A stretch of 64,000 nt of DNA, taken from NCBI RefSeq assembly GCF_031157835.1, contig NZ_JAVIDR010000006.1, positions 62,001-126,000 on the forward strand, written 5' to 3'. Source of the DNA: Acinetobacter rudis (GTDB lineage Bacteria > Pseudomonadota > Gammaproteobacteria > Pseudomonadales > Moraxellaceae). Below the pieces are notes generated by a model. That model was not told the DNA's origin. It saw only the letters and a list, made by a program, of their open reading frames with translations, and made no database searches. The first letter of the stretch is position 1, and each line of letters begins with the position of its first letter. Made by a program: the position numbers and the translations under genes. Shown piece by piece: positions 42,181 to 51,756 of this stretch.

Positions 42181-43167
42181 ATGAAGATAGACTATTTACA
42201 AGCCCTAAAACGTGCTCCAGAAGCACGAGGTGTTTGGTTGATACATGGACAAGAACCGTTATTAGAGCAAAACCTACTAGCAACGTTTCGTCAACATTGG
42301 CAAAGCCAAGATATTGAACGTCAGCGTTTTGACCTCAACAATGTCAGTGAGTGGAAAAATGTTTTTGTTGCACTCAATAGTCTATCTTTATTTTCCTCTC
42401 AACTCGCAGTTGAGGTACATGGCAATATTAAGCCGGATGCCCAATCACTCAAGCAACTCAAACACTTTATTCAGCACAATCAAGATAATTTACTCTTGAT
42501 TGCCATGCCCAAGCAGGATGCCAGCAGCCTCAAATCTAGTTTCATTCAGACAGTAGAAGCAAATGGTGTTTTAGTTACGCTTGCAGCAAATGCTGCTAAT
42601 GATCGTTTAAATATATTAAAAGTTGAGGCTGAACAACTCAACATTCAGCTTGATCGTGATGCTTGGCAGTGGTTAGAACAACATCATGAACATAACTTAC
42701 TTGCTGCTAAAAATAGCTTAATGCGTGTAGCGGATACTTTCCCCGATGCTCAACTCATTCAAATAGACCATTTACAGCAATGTCTGCAAGATCAATCGCG
42801 TTATAGTAGTTTTGACCTCAGTGATGCATTAATTACTGGTAATTTTGCTCAATCTATTAAAATCCTGCACTATTTACTTGAGTCAGGTGAGGCATCTAGC
42901 CTGATTTTATGGACCGTAAGTAAAGAAATGCGTTTGTTAATGCAACTCTTTGAACAACCACAAAATGCTTTACAGTTGGGAATTTGGAAAAATAAAGTTC
43001 CACTTTACCAACAAGCACTACGCCGCTTCCAACCCCAACAATTTCTCACCTGGCCAACATTATTACGACGTGTTGATGCAGCCATTAAAGGTATGAGTGT
43101 GGAAAATCCAGAACATGTCTTACAGCTTTGCGTTGCGCAACTCTGTAATCAAACATTGTTTAAATGA
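42181..43167 (+). CDS. holA: DNA polymerase III subunit delta
   Basis: This 328-residue clamp-loader subunit opens the beta sliding clamp. The N-terminal IHGQEPLLEQ segment and the LSLFSSQLAVEVHGN region match HolA. A helical middle domain (LDRDAWQWLEQHHEHNLLAAKNSLMRV) and a C-terminal collar domain follow. Length is near the family's 340. It starts 12 bp after lptE, so the two are probably co-transcribed. Confidence 0.92.
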   Translation: MKIDYLQALKRAPEARGVWLIHGQEPLLEQNLLATFRQHWQSQDIERQRFDLNNVSEWKNVFVALNSLSLFSSQLAVEVHGNIKPDAQSLKQLKHFIQHNQDNLLLIAMPKQDASSLKSSFIQTVEANGVLVTLAANAANDRLNILKVEAEQLNIQLDRDAWQWLEQHHEHNLLAAKNSLMRVADTFPDAQLIQIDHLQQCLQDQSRYSSFDLSDALITGNFAQSIKILHYLLESGEASSLILWTVSKEMRLLMQLFEQPQNALQLGIWKNKVPLYQQALRRFQPQQFLTWPTLLRRVDAAIKGMSVENPEHVLQLCVAQLCNQTLFK

Positions 43168-43282
43168 TAATTTTTCGCATTTTTGATGCCCAAGCATCCA
43201 ATCTATAGTAAAAATTCACCTTTTATCCTAAATTGAGCTCTATAATTTGTTCAATTTTCAGATAAATCGCCCCAAGATCCCT

Positions 43283-44620
43283 ATGCCAAAAATAAAACCG
43301 ATCAAAGCTCTGATCATTTTAATCTGTATTGCTCTCATTGCTGCTCTCGCTTGGTCATACTTCAAACCGCAACAAAAACAACCTGACTACATTAGTAGCG
43401 AAGTTACAACCGCAGATTTAGAAGATTCTGTACTTGCAACAGGTACGCTACAAGCTGCGCAAATCGTCAGCGTTGGTGCCCAAGTATCGGGGCAGGTCAA
43501 AAAAATGTATGTCAAACTTGGTGATGAAGTTAAACAAGGCCAACTGATTGCACAAATTGACTCTGTACCACAGCAAAACGAGTTTAAAACAGCTGAAGCC
43601 AGTATTAAAAATCAAAAAGCACAATTGGCAATTAAAATTGCAAATTTAGCCAAAGTCGAAGCGGAATATAAACGACAAAGTAATATGTATAGCCAAGATG
43701 CGACATCACGTGCGGAATACGAAGCAGCCTTAGCAGCATTTAAAACAGCACAAGCAGATATTGCAGCTAGCAATGCACAAATTGAACAATCTTATTTAAC
43801 ACTAGCAACAACCAAAGAAAAATTAGGTTATACCAGTATTGTTGCACCAATCAGTGGAACAGTTGTTGCTATCGTGACTGAAGAAGGTCAAACCGTAAAC
43901 TCGAATCAAACGGCACCAACGATTGTAAAACTCGCCAAACTTGACACAATGACTATTAAGGCACAAATTTCTGAAGCGGATGTAATGCGTGTTCATCAAG
44001 GCCAAAAAGTTTACTTTACAACTTTAGGTGACAGTGAAAATAAACGTTATGCAACTTTACGTCAGATTGAGCCAGCACCTGATTCAATTAACAACGATAC
44101 AAAAACAACCACCACAAGTAATTCGAGCAGTAATGCAATTTACTATAATGCCCTATTTGATGTGCCTAACACTGACGGTAAATTACGCATTGATATGACT
44201 GCACAGGTTTATATTATTTTAGCCGAAGCAAAAAATGCACTTACAGTACCATCAGCTGCGTTACAAACCTCAGCACGTGGTTCTCGTCGTACGAATGCAG
44301 CATCTGCTCCTGATGCAGGCGATAAAAAATCACGCAATAAAGATGGCAAAGAAAATGATGCTAGCCAACGTCCAAAACTTCTAGAACTCACAGCTGATGA
44401 AAAAGCACTCATCAAACAGAATAAAGCATCGCTTGCCATGGTTCGAGTTTTAAATGACCAAGGTGAGATGAGTCGTCAACAAGTTTTAGTGGGTTTAAAC
44501 AACCGTATCAATGCACAAATTTTACGCGGCTTAAAACCTGGACAAAAAATCGTTATTGCAGATGGTTCGGATGCTTCAAATGATTCAGCCAAACGCCGTG
44601 GTGGATCAGTGAGAATCTAA
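43283..44620 (+). CDS. macA: MacA-like periplasmic adaptor of a MacAB-type efflux pump
   Basis: This membrane-fusion protein of about 445 residues has one N-terminal membrane helix (about 10-28) and the lipoyl halves SVGAQVSGQVKKMYVKLGD and YTSIVAPISGTVVAIV flanking an alpha-helical hairpin (about 90-180). Beta-barrel and membrane-proximal domains follow. It links MacB to the outer-membrane channel. A charged, disordered insertion (about 340-375, rich in Lys, Asp and Ser) interrupts the C-terminal domain. The start could also be an upstream in-frame TTG (43247). It is first in the macA-macB-omf operon, two bases from macB. Confidence 0.9.
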   Translation: MPKIKPIKALIILICIALIAALAWSYFKPQQKQPDYISSEVTTADLEDSVLATGTLQAAQIVSVGAQVSGQVKKMYVKLGDEVKQGQLIAQIDSVPQQNEFKTAEASIKNQKAQLAIKIANLAKVEAEYKRQSNMYSQDATSRAEYEAALAAFKTAQADIAASNAQIEQSYLTLATTKEKLGYTSIVAPISGTVVAIVTEEGQTVNSNQTAPTIVKLAKLDTMTIKAQISEADVMRVHQGQKVYFTTLGDSENKRYATLRQIEPAPDSINNDTKTTTTSNSSSNAIYYNALFDVPNTDGKLRIDMTAQVYIILAEAKNALTVPSAALQTSARGSRRTNAASAPDAGDKKSRNKDGKENDASQRPKLLELTADEKALIKQNKASLAMVRVLNDQGEMSRQQVLVGLNNRINAQILRGLKPGQKIVIADGSDASNDSAKRRGGSVRI

Positions 44621-44622
44621 AC

Positions 44623-46599
44623 ATGAGTGAACAACAGGCATTACTCGAGGTCAAACAGCTGACACGTGAGTTTCCTGCTGGCGAAAGCACTGTGCAGATT
44701 CTCAAAAGTATTGATCTTAAAATTTACCAAGGCGAACTGGTTGCTATTGTTGGTCAGTCAGGCTCTGGTAAGTCGACCCTAATGAACATCTTAGGATGTT
44801 TAGACCGACCAAGTTCTGGCAGTTATCAAGTCAATGGGCGAGAAACCCGTGAACTTGAACCTGATGAGCTAGCAAAATTACGTCGTGAATATTTTGGTTT
44901 TATCTTCCAGCGTTACCACTTACTTGGTGATCTTAGTGCTGCAGGTAATGTCGAAGTTCCTGCTATTTATGCTGGAGTTGAAGCCAGTGTACGCCAACAA
45001 CGTGCCAAACAGTTACTTACAGAACTGGGGATTGGAGACAAAACACAAAACCGTCCAAGTCAACTCTCTGGTGGTCAACAACAACGTGTATCTATTGCCC
45101 GTGCCCTAATCAATGGTGGAGACGTTATTTTAGCCGATGAGCCTACAGGAGCTTTGGATAAAAATAGCGGGATTGAGGTCATGCGTATTTTGCGTGAACT
45201 CAATGCCTTAGGGCATACCATTATTTTGGTAACACACGATATTAATGTTGCTAAAAACGCAACACGTATTATTGAAATCAGTGATGGCCGTATTATCTCT
45301 GATCAAGCAAATGTTCCTGAGCAAGAAGCTGTTGCCCCTTTAGGTCACGAAAGTAAGACCCAACGACAACAGAAGAAATCTTCAGCTTGGCGTTCGGTGA
45401 TTGACCGTTTTGCAGAAGCATTTCGCATGGCCCTCTTGGCGATGAACGCACATCGAATGCGTACCTTTTTAACCATGCTCGGGATTATTATCGGGATTGC
45501 CTCGGTTGTATCGGTAGTCGCACTAGGTAAAGGATCACAGCAACAGATATTGGAAAATATTAGTAGCTTAGGAACAAACACCATTACCATATTTCAGGGA
45601 CGGGGCTTTGGTGACAACTCCAAAACAGCACAAGCCAAAACCCTCATTCCAGCGGATGCAGAAGCCCTCGCCTTACAACCCTATGTGGATGGTATTAGCC
45701 CATCTGCAAATAGCAATGTCACTGCACGCTTTAAAGATATTGAAGCTGCAACCACAGTAAATGGTGTGAGTGAAGATTATTTCTATGTCAGAGGTATGCA
45801 GTTTAGTGAAGGACAAGCCTTTGATAAACAAAGTGTCCGTGTAATGGCTCAAGACGTCGTCATTGACTCAAATACTAAAGATAAATTTTTCCCTGATGGT
45901 CAAGACCCACTAGGCGAAGTTATTTTACTTGGAAGCGTACCCAGCCGTATCATCGGTGTCATTGATGTACAAAAAGGCATGTTTAACTCAGATAGTCTTA
46001 ATGTCTATCTTCCTTACTCTACCGTACTGAGTCGTATGCTTGGGCAAGCCAATGTGCGTAGTATTATTGTTCGAATTAAAGATCAATATTCGAGTACAGC
46101 AGCTGAAAACGCAATTTTAAATCTACTTGAACAACGTCATGGCAATCTTGACGTATTTACCCAAAACTCAGATAGCATCCGTGAAACCATTGAACAAACC
46201 ACAGCAACAATGACCCTATTGGTTTCTGCAATTGCCGTCATTTCATTGGTCGTCGGTGGTATTGGGGTTATGAATATTATGCTAGTTTCCGTCACTGAGC
46301 GTACACAAGAAATTGGTGTACGTATGGCAGTAGGTGCTAGACAAAGTGATATCTTACAACAATTCCTCATTGAAGCTATTTTGGTTTGTCTATTAGGTGG
46401 TGTACTCGGTGTCTTACTCTCTTTAGGGATTGGACAAGTGGTTGAACATTTTGCCAAGGGCACGTTACAAATGGCCTATTCAACTACATCTATTGTGGCT
46501 GCTTTTGTCTGCTCAACATTAATTGGTATCGTTTTTGGCTTTATTCCAGCTCGAAATGCGGCTCAGTTAGACCCAGTTGATGCACTATCAAGAGAATAA
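44623..46599 (+). CDS. macB: MacB-like ABC exporter (ATPase-permease fusion)
   Basis: This 658-residue protein has an N-terminal ATPase domain: Walker A GQSGSGKST, signature LSGGQQQRVSIARAL, Walker B VILADEPTG and H-loop VTHD. The C-terminal permease has one membrane helix near 275, a large periplasmic domain (about 300-530) and three C-terminal helices with the FtsX-like motif GIGVMNIMLVSVTERTQEIG. MacB dimers use ATP as a mechanical lever to expel macrolides, peptides or siderophores from the periplasm. The start lies two bases after macA. Substrate unknown here. Confidence 0.95.
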   Translation: MSEQQALLEVKQLTREFPAGESTVQILKSIDLKIYQGELVAIVGQSGSGKSTLMNILGCLDRPSSGSYQVNGRETRELEPDELAKLRREYFGFIFQRYHLLGDLSAAGNVEVPAIYAGVEASVRQQRAKQLLTELGIGDKTQNRPSQLSGGQQQRVSIARALINGGDVILADEPTGALDKNSGIEVMRILRELNALGHTIILVTHDINVAKNATRIIEISDGRIISDQANVPEQEAVAPLGHESKTQRQQKKSSAWRSVIDRFAEAFRMALLAMNAHRMRTFLTMLGIIIGIASVVSVVALGKGSQQQILENISSLGTNTITIFQGRGFGDNSKTAQAKTLIPADAEALALQPYVDGISPSANSNVTARFKDIEAATTVNGVSEDYFYVRGMQFSEGQAFDKQSVRVMAQDVVIDSNTKDKFFPDGQDPLGEVILLGSVPSRIIGVIDVQKGMFNSDSLNVYLPYSTVLSRMLGQANVRSIIVRIKDQYSSTAAENAILNLLEQRHGNLDVFTQNSDSIRETIEQTTATMTLLVSAIAVISLVVGGIGVMNIMLVSVTERTQEIGVRMAVGARQSDILQQFLIEAILVCLLGGVLGVLLSLGIGQVVEHFAKGTLQMAYSTTSIVAAFVCSTLIGIVFGFIPARNAAQLDPVDALSRE

Positions 46600-46613
46600 C
46601 AAGGAAAATACAC

Positions 46614-48044
46614 ATGCAGCGTCATTTTAAACCCTTATTGAGTATTGCCTTACTGAGTCAATTGCTTATTGGCTGTAGTGCGATGGTAAAAACACCATAT
46701 CAAGCACCTGCAGTTAGTGTCCCAAGTGAGTTTGCCAATCGAAATGAGCAAGGCCTACAAAGCTCAGCTTATGCGGATCAATGGTGGACACTTTTTCAAG
46801 ATCAACAACTTAACCAACTGGTACAACGTGTTATTGAGCGCAATGCCGATCTTGCCATCGCAGGTATTAACTTACAACAAGCTTGGCTACAAGCAGGTCT
46901 TGCAACCGATAAACAAGGTATTCGAATTGGTAATGCCAGTGTTGGATTAGGCCATCAATTTGAGCTTGATGGTTCTGGGCATCGTGATACTGGAATTAAT
47001 ATTGGCTATCCACAGCTTAGTTATGAAATTGATTTGTTTGGGAAACTTGCCAATCAAACTGAAGCCGCAAAATGGGCTGCTGTTGCAACAGAAGCAGATT
47101 TACAAGCGACAGCTCAAACGCTGATTGCCACAACGGCAACATTGTACTGGCAGCTTGGTTATTATCATGAAAGTGATGCAACGGCGCGACAAAGCTTAGC
47201 CACAACTGAAAAACTCTATCAGTTGGTCAACAACCAATATAAAAATGGTGCTGTTTCAGGGCTTGATCTTGCTCAAGCTGCACAGGCTGTACAAAGTCAG
47301 AAAGCCAATTTAAGTCAAATTCAGCAAAAGCTAGTGCAAACGCGTACTGCCTTAGCTGCACTACTACAAATTCCAGTACAACAGCTCAACATTCAAGAAC
47401 CGCAGCGTCTTCCTCAAGCGACTTTACCAGTCATTGCTGCTGGACTCCCTGCTGAAATCTTGGCACGTCGACCAGACCTGCGAGCAGCTGAACTTCGTTT
47501 GAAACAAGCACTTTCGAATAAAGATGCAGTAAAAGCCAGTTATTATCCTTCAATTAGTTTAACTGGCACGCTCAGTACAGGTGTTGGTATTGGAAGCAGT
47601 ACATCTCTGACGAATGTATTAAAAAATCCAGTGGCAACTTTAGGTGCAGGCTTAACACTTCCCTTCTTGCAATACAATGATATGAAAAAGAATATCAACA
47701 TTAGCAAGTTAGACTATGAAAAGGCTATTGTACAATATCGGAAAACGCTCTATCAGGCATTTGCGGATACTGAAAATGCACTTTCTGCCCAAAACCAACT
47801 GGCCATACAAGTCGCAGCACAACAGCGTAATCTTGACTTGGCAATTAAAACCGAATATCTAACCGAAGTGCGTTATAAAAATGGTGCAATTCCGCTAAAA
47901 AATTTACTTGATGCACAAACCACAACACGTAATGCACGTTTATCACTGGTTGAATTAAAGCAAAGCCAATACAGTGCTTATGTCACCTTAATGCAAGCTC
48001 TCGGCGGTAGTCCAATCACTCAGCTACCTAAAGCAGTCTCTTAA
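46614..48044 (+). CDS. Outer-membrane efflux lipoprotein (NodT/OprM family)
   Basis: This 476-residue TolC-fold protein has an N-terminal lipoprotein signal with lipobox IGC (Cys about 21) and two outer-membrane-efflux repeats (about 55-250 and 275-465), including the ARRPDLRAAE-like segment LARRPDLRAAELRLKQAL. It begins 14 bp after macB, so the operon encodes a complete tripartite pump and need not share a housekeeping TolC. Confidence 0.93.
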   Translation: MQRHFKPLLSIALLSQLLIGCSAMVKTPYQAPAVSVPSEFANRNEQGLQSSAYADQWWTLFQDQQLNQLVQRVIERNADLAIAGINLQQAWLQAGLATDKQGIRIGNASVGLGHQFELDGSGHRDTGINIGYPQLSYEIDLFGKLANQTEAAKWAAVATEADLQATAQTLIATTATLYWQLGYYHESDATARQSLATTEKLYQLVNNQYKNGAVSGLDLAQAAQAVQSQKANLSQIQQKLVQTRTALAALLQIPVQQLNIQEPQRLPQATLPVIAAGLPAEILARRPDLRAAELRLKQALSNKDAVKASYYPSISLTGTLSTGVGIGSSTSLTNVLKNPVATLGAGLTLPFLQYNDMKKNINISKLDYEKAIVQYRKTLYQAFADTENALSAQNQLAIQVAAQQRNLDLAIKTEYLTEVRYKNGAIPLKNLLDAQTTTRNARLSLVELKQSQYSAYVTLMQALGGSPITQLPKAVS

Positions 48045-48060
48045 ACACCATTCAAGACAA

Positions 48061-48090
48061 AAAAAATCAGCACAATGTGCTGATTTTTTT
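48061..48090. terminator. Bidirectional terminator between the efflux operon and fabI
   Basis: A perfect hairpin AAAAAATCAGCAC / GTGCTGATTTTTT with the loop AAT gives U-tracts in both directions. It separates the convergent efflux operon and fabI. Confidence 0.9.
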
Positions 48091-48101
48091 GTTATGTAGG
48101 C

Positions 48102-48905
48102 TTATTCACCCATCATCAACTCTGGACTCATGCCCACAGTATTGAAACCTGCATCAACATACAAAATTTCACCTGTAATGCCATTTGCCCACGGCGAGCA
48201 AAGGAATAATGCCGCATTACCTACATCTTCAATAGTAACATTGCGTTTAAGCGGTGCAGTTTTCTCATTAGCATCCAACATCTTACGGAAAGATTTAATA
48301 CCTGATGCAGCTAAAGTACGGATTGGGCCTGCAGAAATTGCATTTACACGAATACCCTCTTCACCCAAACTAGAAGCCAAGTAACGCACACCAGCTTCAA
48401 GTGATGCTTTCGCTAGACCCATAACGTTGTAGTTTGGCAATACACGTTCAGAACCTTGGTAAGTCAAAGTTAATAGACAACCTTGGCGAGCAAGTAATAA
48501 TGGTTTTGCTGCTCGTGCCATCGCAATAAAGCTATATGCACTGATGTCATGTGCAATACGGAAGCCTTCACGATCAGTAACTTGAGTAAAGTCACCATCT
48601 AAAGTATGGGCTGGTGCAAAGCCAATTGAATGTACTACACCATCCAAACCATCCCAATGTTCAGCCAAAGAAGCAAAAGCTTGATCAATATCAGCATCAA
48701 CAGCAACATCACAAGGAAAAACTAAAGTTGAACCAAACTGTGCTGCAAACTCATCTACACGTTTTTTTAATTTTTCATTTGGATAAGTAAAAGCAAGTTC
48801 AGCGCCTTCACGATGTAACGCCTGTGCAATACCAAAAGCAATTGAAAGTTTGCTTGCGATACCAGCAATAAGAAAACGTTTACCTGCTAAAAGTCCTTGT
48901 GCCAT
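48102..48905 (-). CDS. fabI: Enoyl-[acyl-carrier-protein] reductase (NADH), FabI
   Basis: This 267-residue short-chain-dehydrogenase-fold enzyme reduces enoyl-ACP in the last step of fatty-acid elongation and is the triclosan target class. It shows [13 protein letters not shown] (NADH loop), the SIGFAP segment, and the catalytic residues Tyr149, Tyr159 and Lys166 in [24 protein letters not shown]-type spacing (Y-x6-K). Length and C-terminus are standard. Monocistronic, with a shared terminator. Confidence 0.96.
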   Translation of the reverse strand: MAQGLLAGKRFLIAGIASKLSIAFGIAQALHREGAELAFTYPNEKLKKRVDEFAAQFGSTLVFPCDVAVDADIDQAFASLAEHWDGLDGVVHSIGFAPAHTLDGDFTQVTDREGFRIAHDISAYSFIAMARAAKPLLLARQGCLLTLTYQGSERVLPNYNVMGLAKASLEAGVRYLASSLGEEGIRVNAISAGPIRTLAASGIKSFRKMLDANEKTAPLKRNVTIEDVGNAALFLCSPWANGITGEILYVDAGFNTVGMSPELMMGE

Positions 48906-49132
48906 ATTTATTTACTCAAATTTAATTTGCCTCATGATGCCAAGTTTAGAAAAAATTCGAAATTGCATAATGCATCTTTTTTAAAAATTAGCTGATTTTT
49001 TTCTGATTATGGCCTAAAACTAGGCAATACAGCTATTATGAACTTTAAACAATACGAATCCCCAGTTATAGGTATATTCACAATAGTATTTATCAGGCAA
49101 ATTAATACATAGAATGATGTGAGAGTGAAGTT

Positions 49133-49816
49133 ATGCAGCAAAGCGAGTCAATTTTTCCTGTACCTGTATTGGTGGTTGAAGATGAACCACTCATGCAAGC
49201 ACGTTTAAAAGAAATTTTAGAATTTATTGGCTACCAAGCAAACGATATCATTTTTGCACAAACACTTAAGCAAGCAGAAGAACTCTATAAATTACATCGT
49301 GTCTCGTTGGCATTGATTGATCTAGGTCTACCCGATGGTAGCGGTAATGAATTTATCCGTTACCTAAGAAAACATGATGCGTCTATAGGCATCTTAGTCA
49401 TCTCTGCCTGGAGCACTGAAGATGCGATTTTTGAGGCGCTTAAATCTGGCGCAACTGGCTATGTACTCAAAGAACGAGATGACATTGAAGTTGCTATGGC
49501 GATTCGTAGTGTACTACGAGGCGGCGCACCCATTGACCCATTTATGGCACAAAAAATCTTAAAACAACTTGATTTAGAAGAAAAAAAAGCTTGTGAAGAA
49601 AGCCCCCAACAGGCTATAACCAAGATACTCACTAATCGTGAACAACAAATTTTAGAACTGGTTGCGACTGGATTAAGTAACAAAGAAATTGCAGACCAAA
49701 TTAACCTCTCTCGCTATACGGTCGAGTCGCATATTAAACACATCTATCGGAAACTTGCAGTATGCACCCGAACCAAAGCTGTCGATACCGCACGCAATTT
49801 AGGCTTACTCGATTAA
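49133..49816 (+). CDS. NarL/FixJ-family response regulator
   Basis: This 227-residue regulator has a receiver domain (about 10-130) with acidic pocket residues Glu16-Asp17, phosphoacceptor Asp63 (LIDLGLPDG) and a YVLKERDD lysine. A LuxR-type helix-turn-helix (about 160-225) contains LTNREQQILELVATGLSNKEIADQI and YTVESHIKHIYRKL. It overlaps the kinase gene by about 55 bp, so the pair is translationally coupled. It lies next to, and convergent with, the fimbrial operon at 51.8-56.5 kb. Target genes are unknown. Confidence 0.92.
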   Translation: MQQSESIFPVPVLVVEDEPLMQARLKEILEFIGYQANDIIFAQTLKQAEELYKLHRVSLALIDLGLPDGSGNEFIRYLRKHDASIGILVISAWSTEDAIFEALKSGATGYVLKERDDIEVAMAIRSVLRGGAPIDPFMAQKILKQLDLEEKKACEESPQQAITKILTNREQQILELVATGLSNKEIADQINLSRYTVESHIKHIYRKLAVCTRTKAVDTARNLGLLD

Positions 49817-51690
49817 TTTGTTTATGGGTATTTTTATGCTGTCTAATGAGCATGTCATTGCATGCATCAACTACAGAGTTTTTGCATTTTGATCATCATC
49901 AATGTAAAGCTCAGCTAAAGCACATCCGCGCAACTCAAGATGCCCCTGAGCTAGCTACTCGACACTGGGTTGATGTCAATCTACCAGATCGGTGGGAGAA
50001 TCGTTGGAAAGGTTATAGTGGCCCAGTCTGGTATCAAATCCTCTGGTCACAGCAATGTGACAGCACTCAAAATACACCTATCGCTCTAGCAATACACAGT
50101 ATTAGCATGGCAGGTGAAGTGTATTTAAACCAACAACTCATCTGGAAAGATCGTGCATTAGTAGAACCTTTAAGTCGCAGCTGGAATGCTCCTAGATACT
50201 GGATGTTGACCCCTGCAAACTTTAACACTGGTCTTAACCAGCTTGATATCAAAGTTATTGGTGTTGCCACTCAAACACCTGGTCTTGGTGAAACTCTTTT
50301 AGGGCACCCCGAAGCCATTATTGATCAACATGAACACTATGCATTTTTTCATCGTACTTTATACTTTATCAACCTAGTTGCCTCGCTCACCTTAGGCATC
50401 ATTGCTTTTATCATCTGGCTACTCAGATCCAAAGAATCGACCTTTGGCTGGTTTGCACTCACTTCATTTTTTTGGGCGCTCTTTGTCTACAATATCCTAA
50501 GCCTGACCACTTTTCCCCATAGCGATACCATACAATTTTCTAAAGTTAATCTGTGTATCCTCATACTATATAACTTATGCTTTATCACTTTTAGTTGGCG
50601 CTTTGCCAATCTAAAATTTAAAAAAACTGAAATTGTGTTGTGGGGTATTTCAATCTTACTCGGCCTTTATCTTGTCTTTGCATCAAATCATCATTTACGA
50701 CTCGCTTTATTTATTGGCTTTATTTATATCGTTGTTCTTTTTCTTTTCAATTGCCTATTTTTCCAATGGATTGCTCTTAGAACCAAGCATCCAGAAGTGC
50801 GTTTTTTAGCCTTAGTTTTTTTACTTTACATTATCATCTGCATACATGATGTCGCTAAAATTTTTCTACAACATCAAATGGGTATATTCATTACCCCCTT
50901 TAGTGCCCCTTTAATGACTTTAGCCATTGCCTTGATTTTAGCTTGGCGTATTGCACACAATATGAACCGTATAGAAAACTTTAACCAACAACTCGCACAC
51001 AATATTGAACAAAAAAAACTGGAATTAAAACAAGCACTAAAAAACGAGCATGAACTCGAAATAGAAAATATTCGTCTACAAGAACGTATTCACCTTTCAC
51101 ATGAACTACATGATGGACTGGGTGGCTCTCTAGTACGCTCAATGTTTTTAGTTGATAAAGCTGAACAGTTTAACAAACAACAATTTATGTCCATCTTAAA
51201 GTTATTACGTAATGACCTCAGGCAAATCATTGACTCAGGATCAAGCCTAGGCGTTGCGGTTCCTGAATCTCCAATTATTTGGGCAGCACCCTTACGGCGC
51301 CGTTTTATAGAAATCTTTGATGAACTCGATATACACTCAAATTGGGACATACCGCAGCAATGGCCTGTGCCACCTACAGCATTAGAATTTTTAACCATGG
51401 CTCGAGTTGCAGAAGAAACATTAACCAATGTCCTTAAACACAGTAGAGCCCAAAATGTTCACATTAGTTTGTCACACCATCAGCAACAAGAAATGACATT
51501 GCGTATTGAGGATGATGGCATAGGCTTTGATCCTAATATGGTACAAACAGGTCTACATGTAGGCTTACATAGTATGCAAATACGTGTTCAAAGAATAGGA
51601 GGTATTTTAAATATCCGATCACAAGCAGGCCAGACCGTTATTGAAGTGATTTTATGTCGTCAACATCACCATTTACCGAACCCAAACTAA
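49762..51690 (+). CDS. Sensor histidine kinase with periplasmic sensory domain
   Basis: This kinase of about 642 residues has a signal-anchor (about 15-35) and a periplasmic beta-sandwich domain (about 36-195; WYQILW, GEVYLNQQLIW) like 7TMR-DISM extracellular domains. About seven membrane helices follow (200-395), then a coiled coil (400-445). The HisKA_3 dimerisation box carries phospho-His450 (SHELHDGLGG), and the HATPase domain shows EETLTNVLKHS and DDGIGFD. This layout suggests sensing of an extracellular ligand. The start overlaps the regulator gene; later ATGs would remove the signal sequence, so I keep 49762. Confidence 0.88.
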   Translation: MHPNQSCRYRTQFRLTRLICLWVFLCCLMSMSLHASTTEFLHFDHHQCKAQLKHIRATQDAPELATRHWVDVNLPDRWENRWKGYSGPVWYQILWSQQCDSTQNTPIALAIHSISMAGEVYLNQQLIWKDRALVEPLSRSWNAPRYWMLTPANFNTGLNQLDIKVIGVATQTPGLGETLLGHPEAIIDQHEHYAFFHRTLYFINLVASLTLGIIAFIIWLLRSKESTFGWFALTSFFWALFVYNILSLTTFPHSDTIQFSKVNLCILILYNLCFITFSWRFANLKFKKTEIVLWGISILLGLYLVFASNHHLRLALFIGFIYIVVLFLFNCLFFQWIALRTKHPEVRFLALVFLLYIIICIHDVAKIFLQHQMGIFITPFSAPLMTLAIALILAWRIAHNMNRIENFNQQLAHNIEQKKLELKQALKNEHELEIENIRLQERIHLSHELHDGLGGSLVRSMFLVDKAEQFNKQQFMSILKLLRNDLRQIIDSGSSLGVAVPESPIIWAAPLRRRFIEIFDELDIHSNWDIPQQWPVPPTALEFLTMARVAEETLTNVLKHSRAQNVHISLSHHQQQEMTLRIEDDGIGFDPNMVQTGLHVGLHSMQIRVQRIGGILNIRSQAGQTVIEVILCRQHHHLPNPN

Positions 51691-51756
51691 ACCACACTCA
51701 AGATATATGTTTAGAGAGTTTAGGAAATATGCTAGGCCAATACTTACAACGATTGA

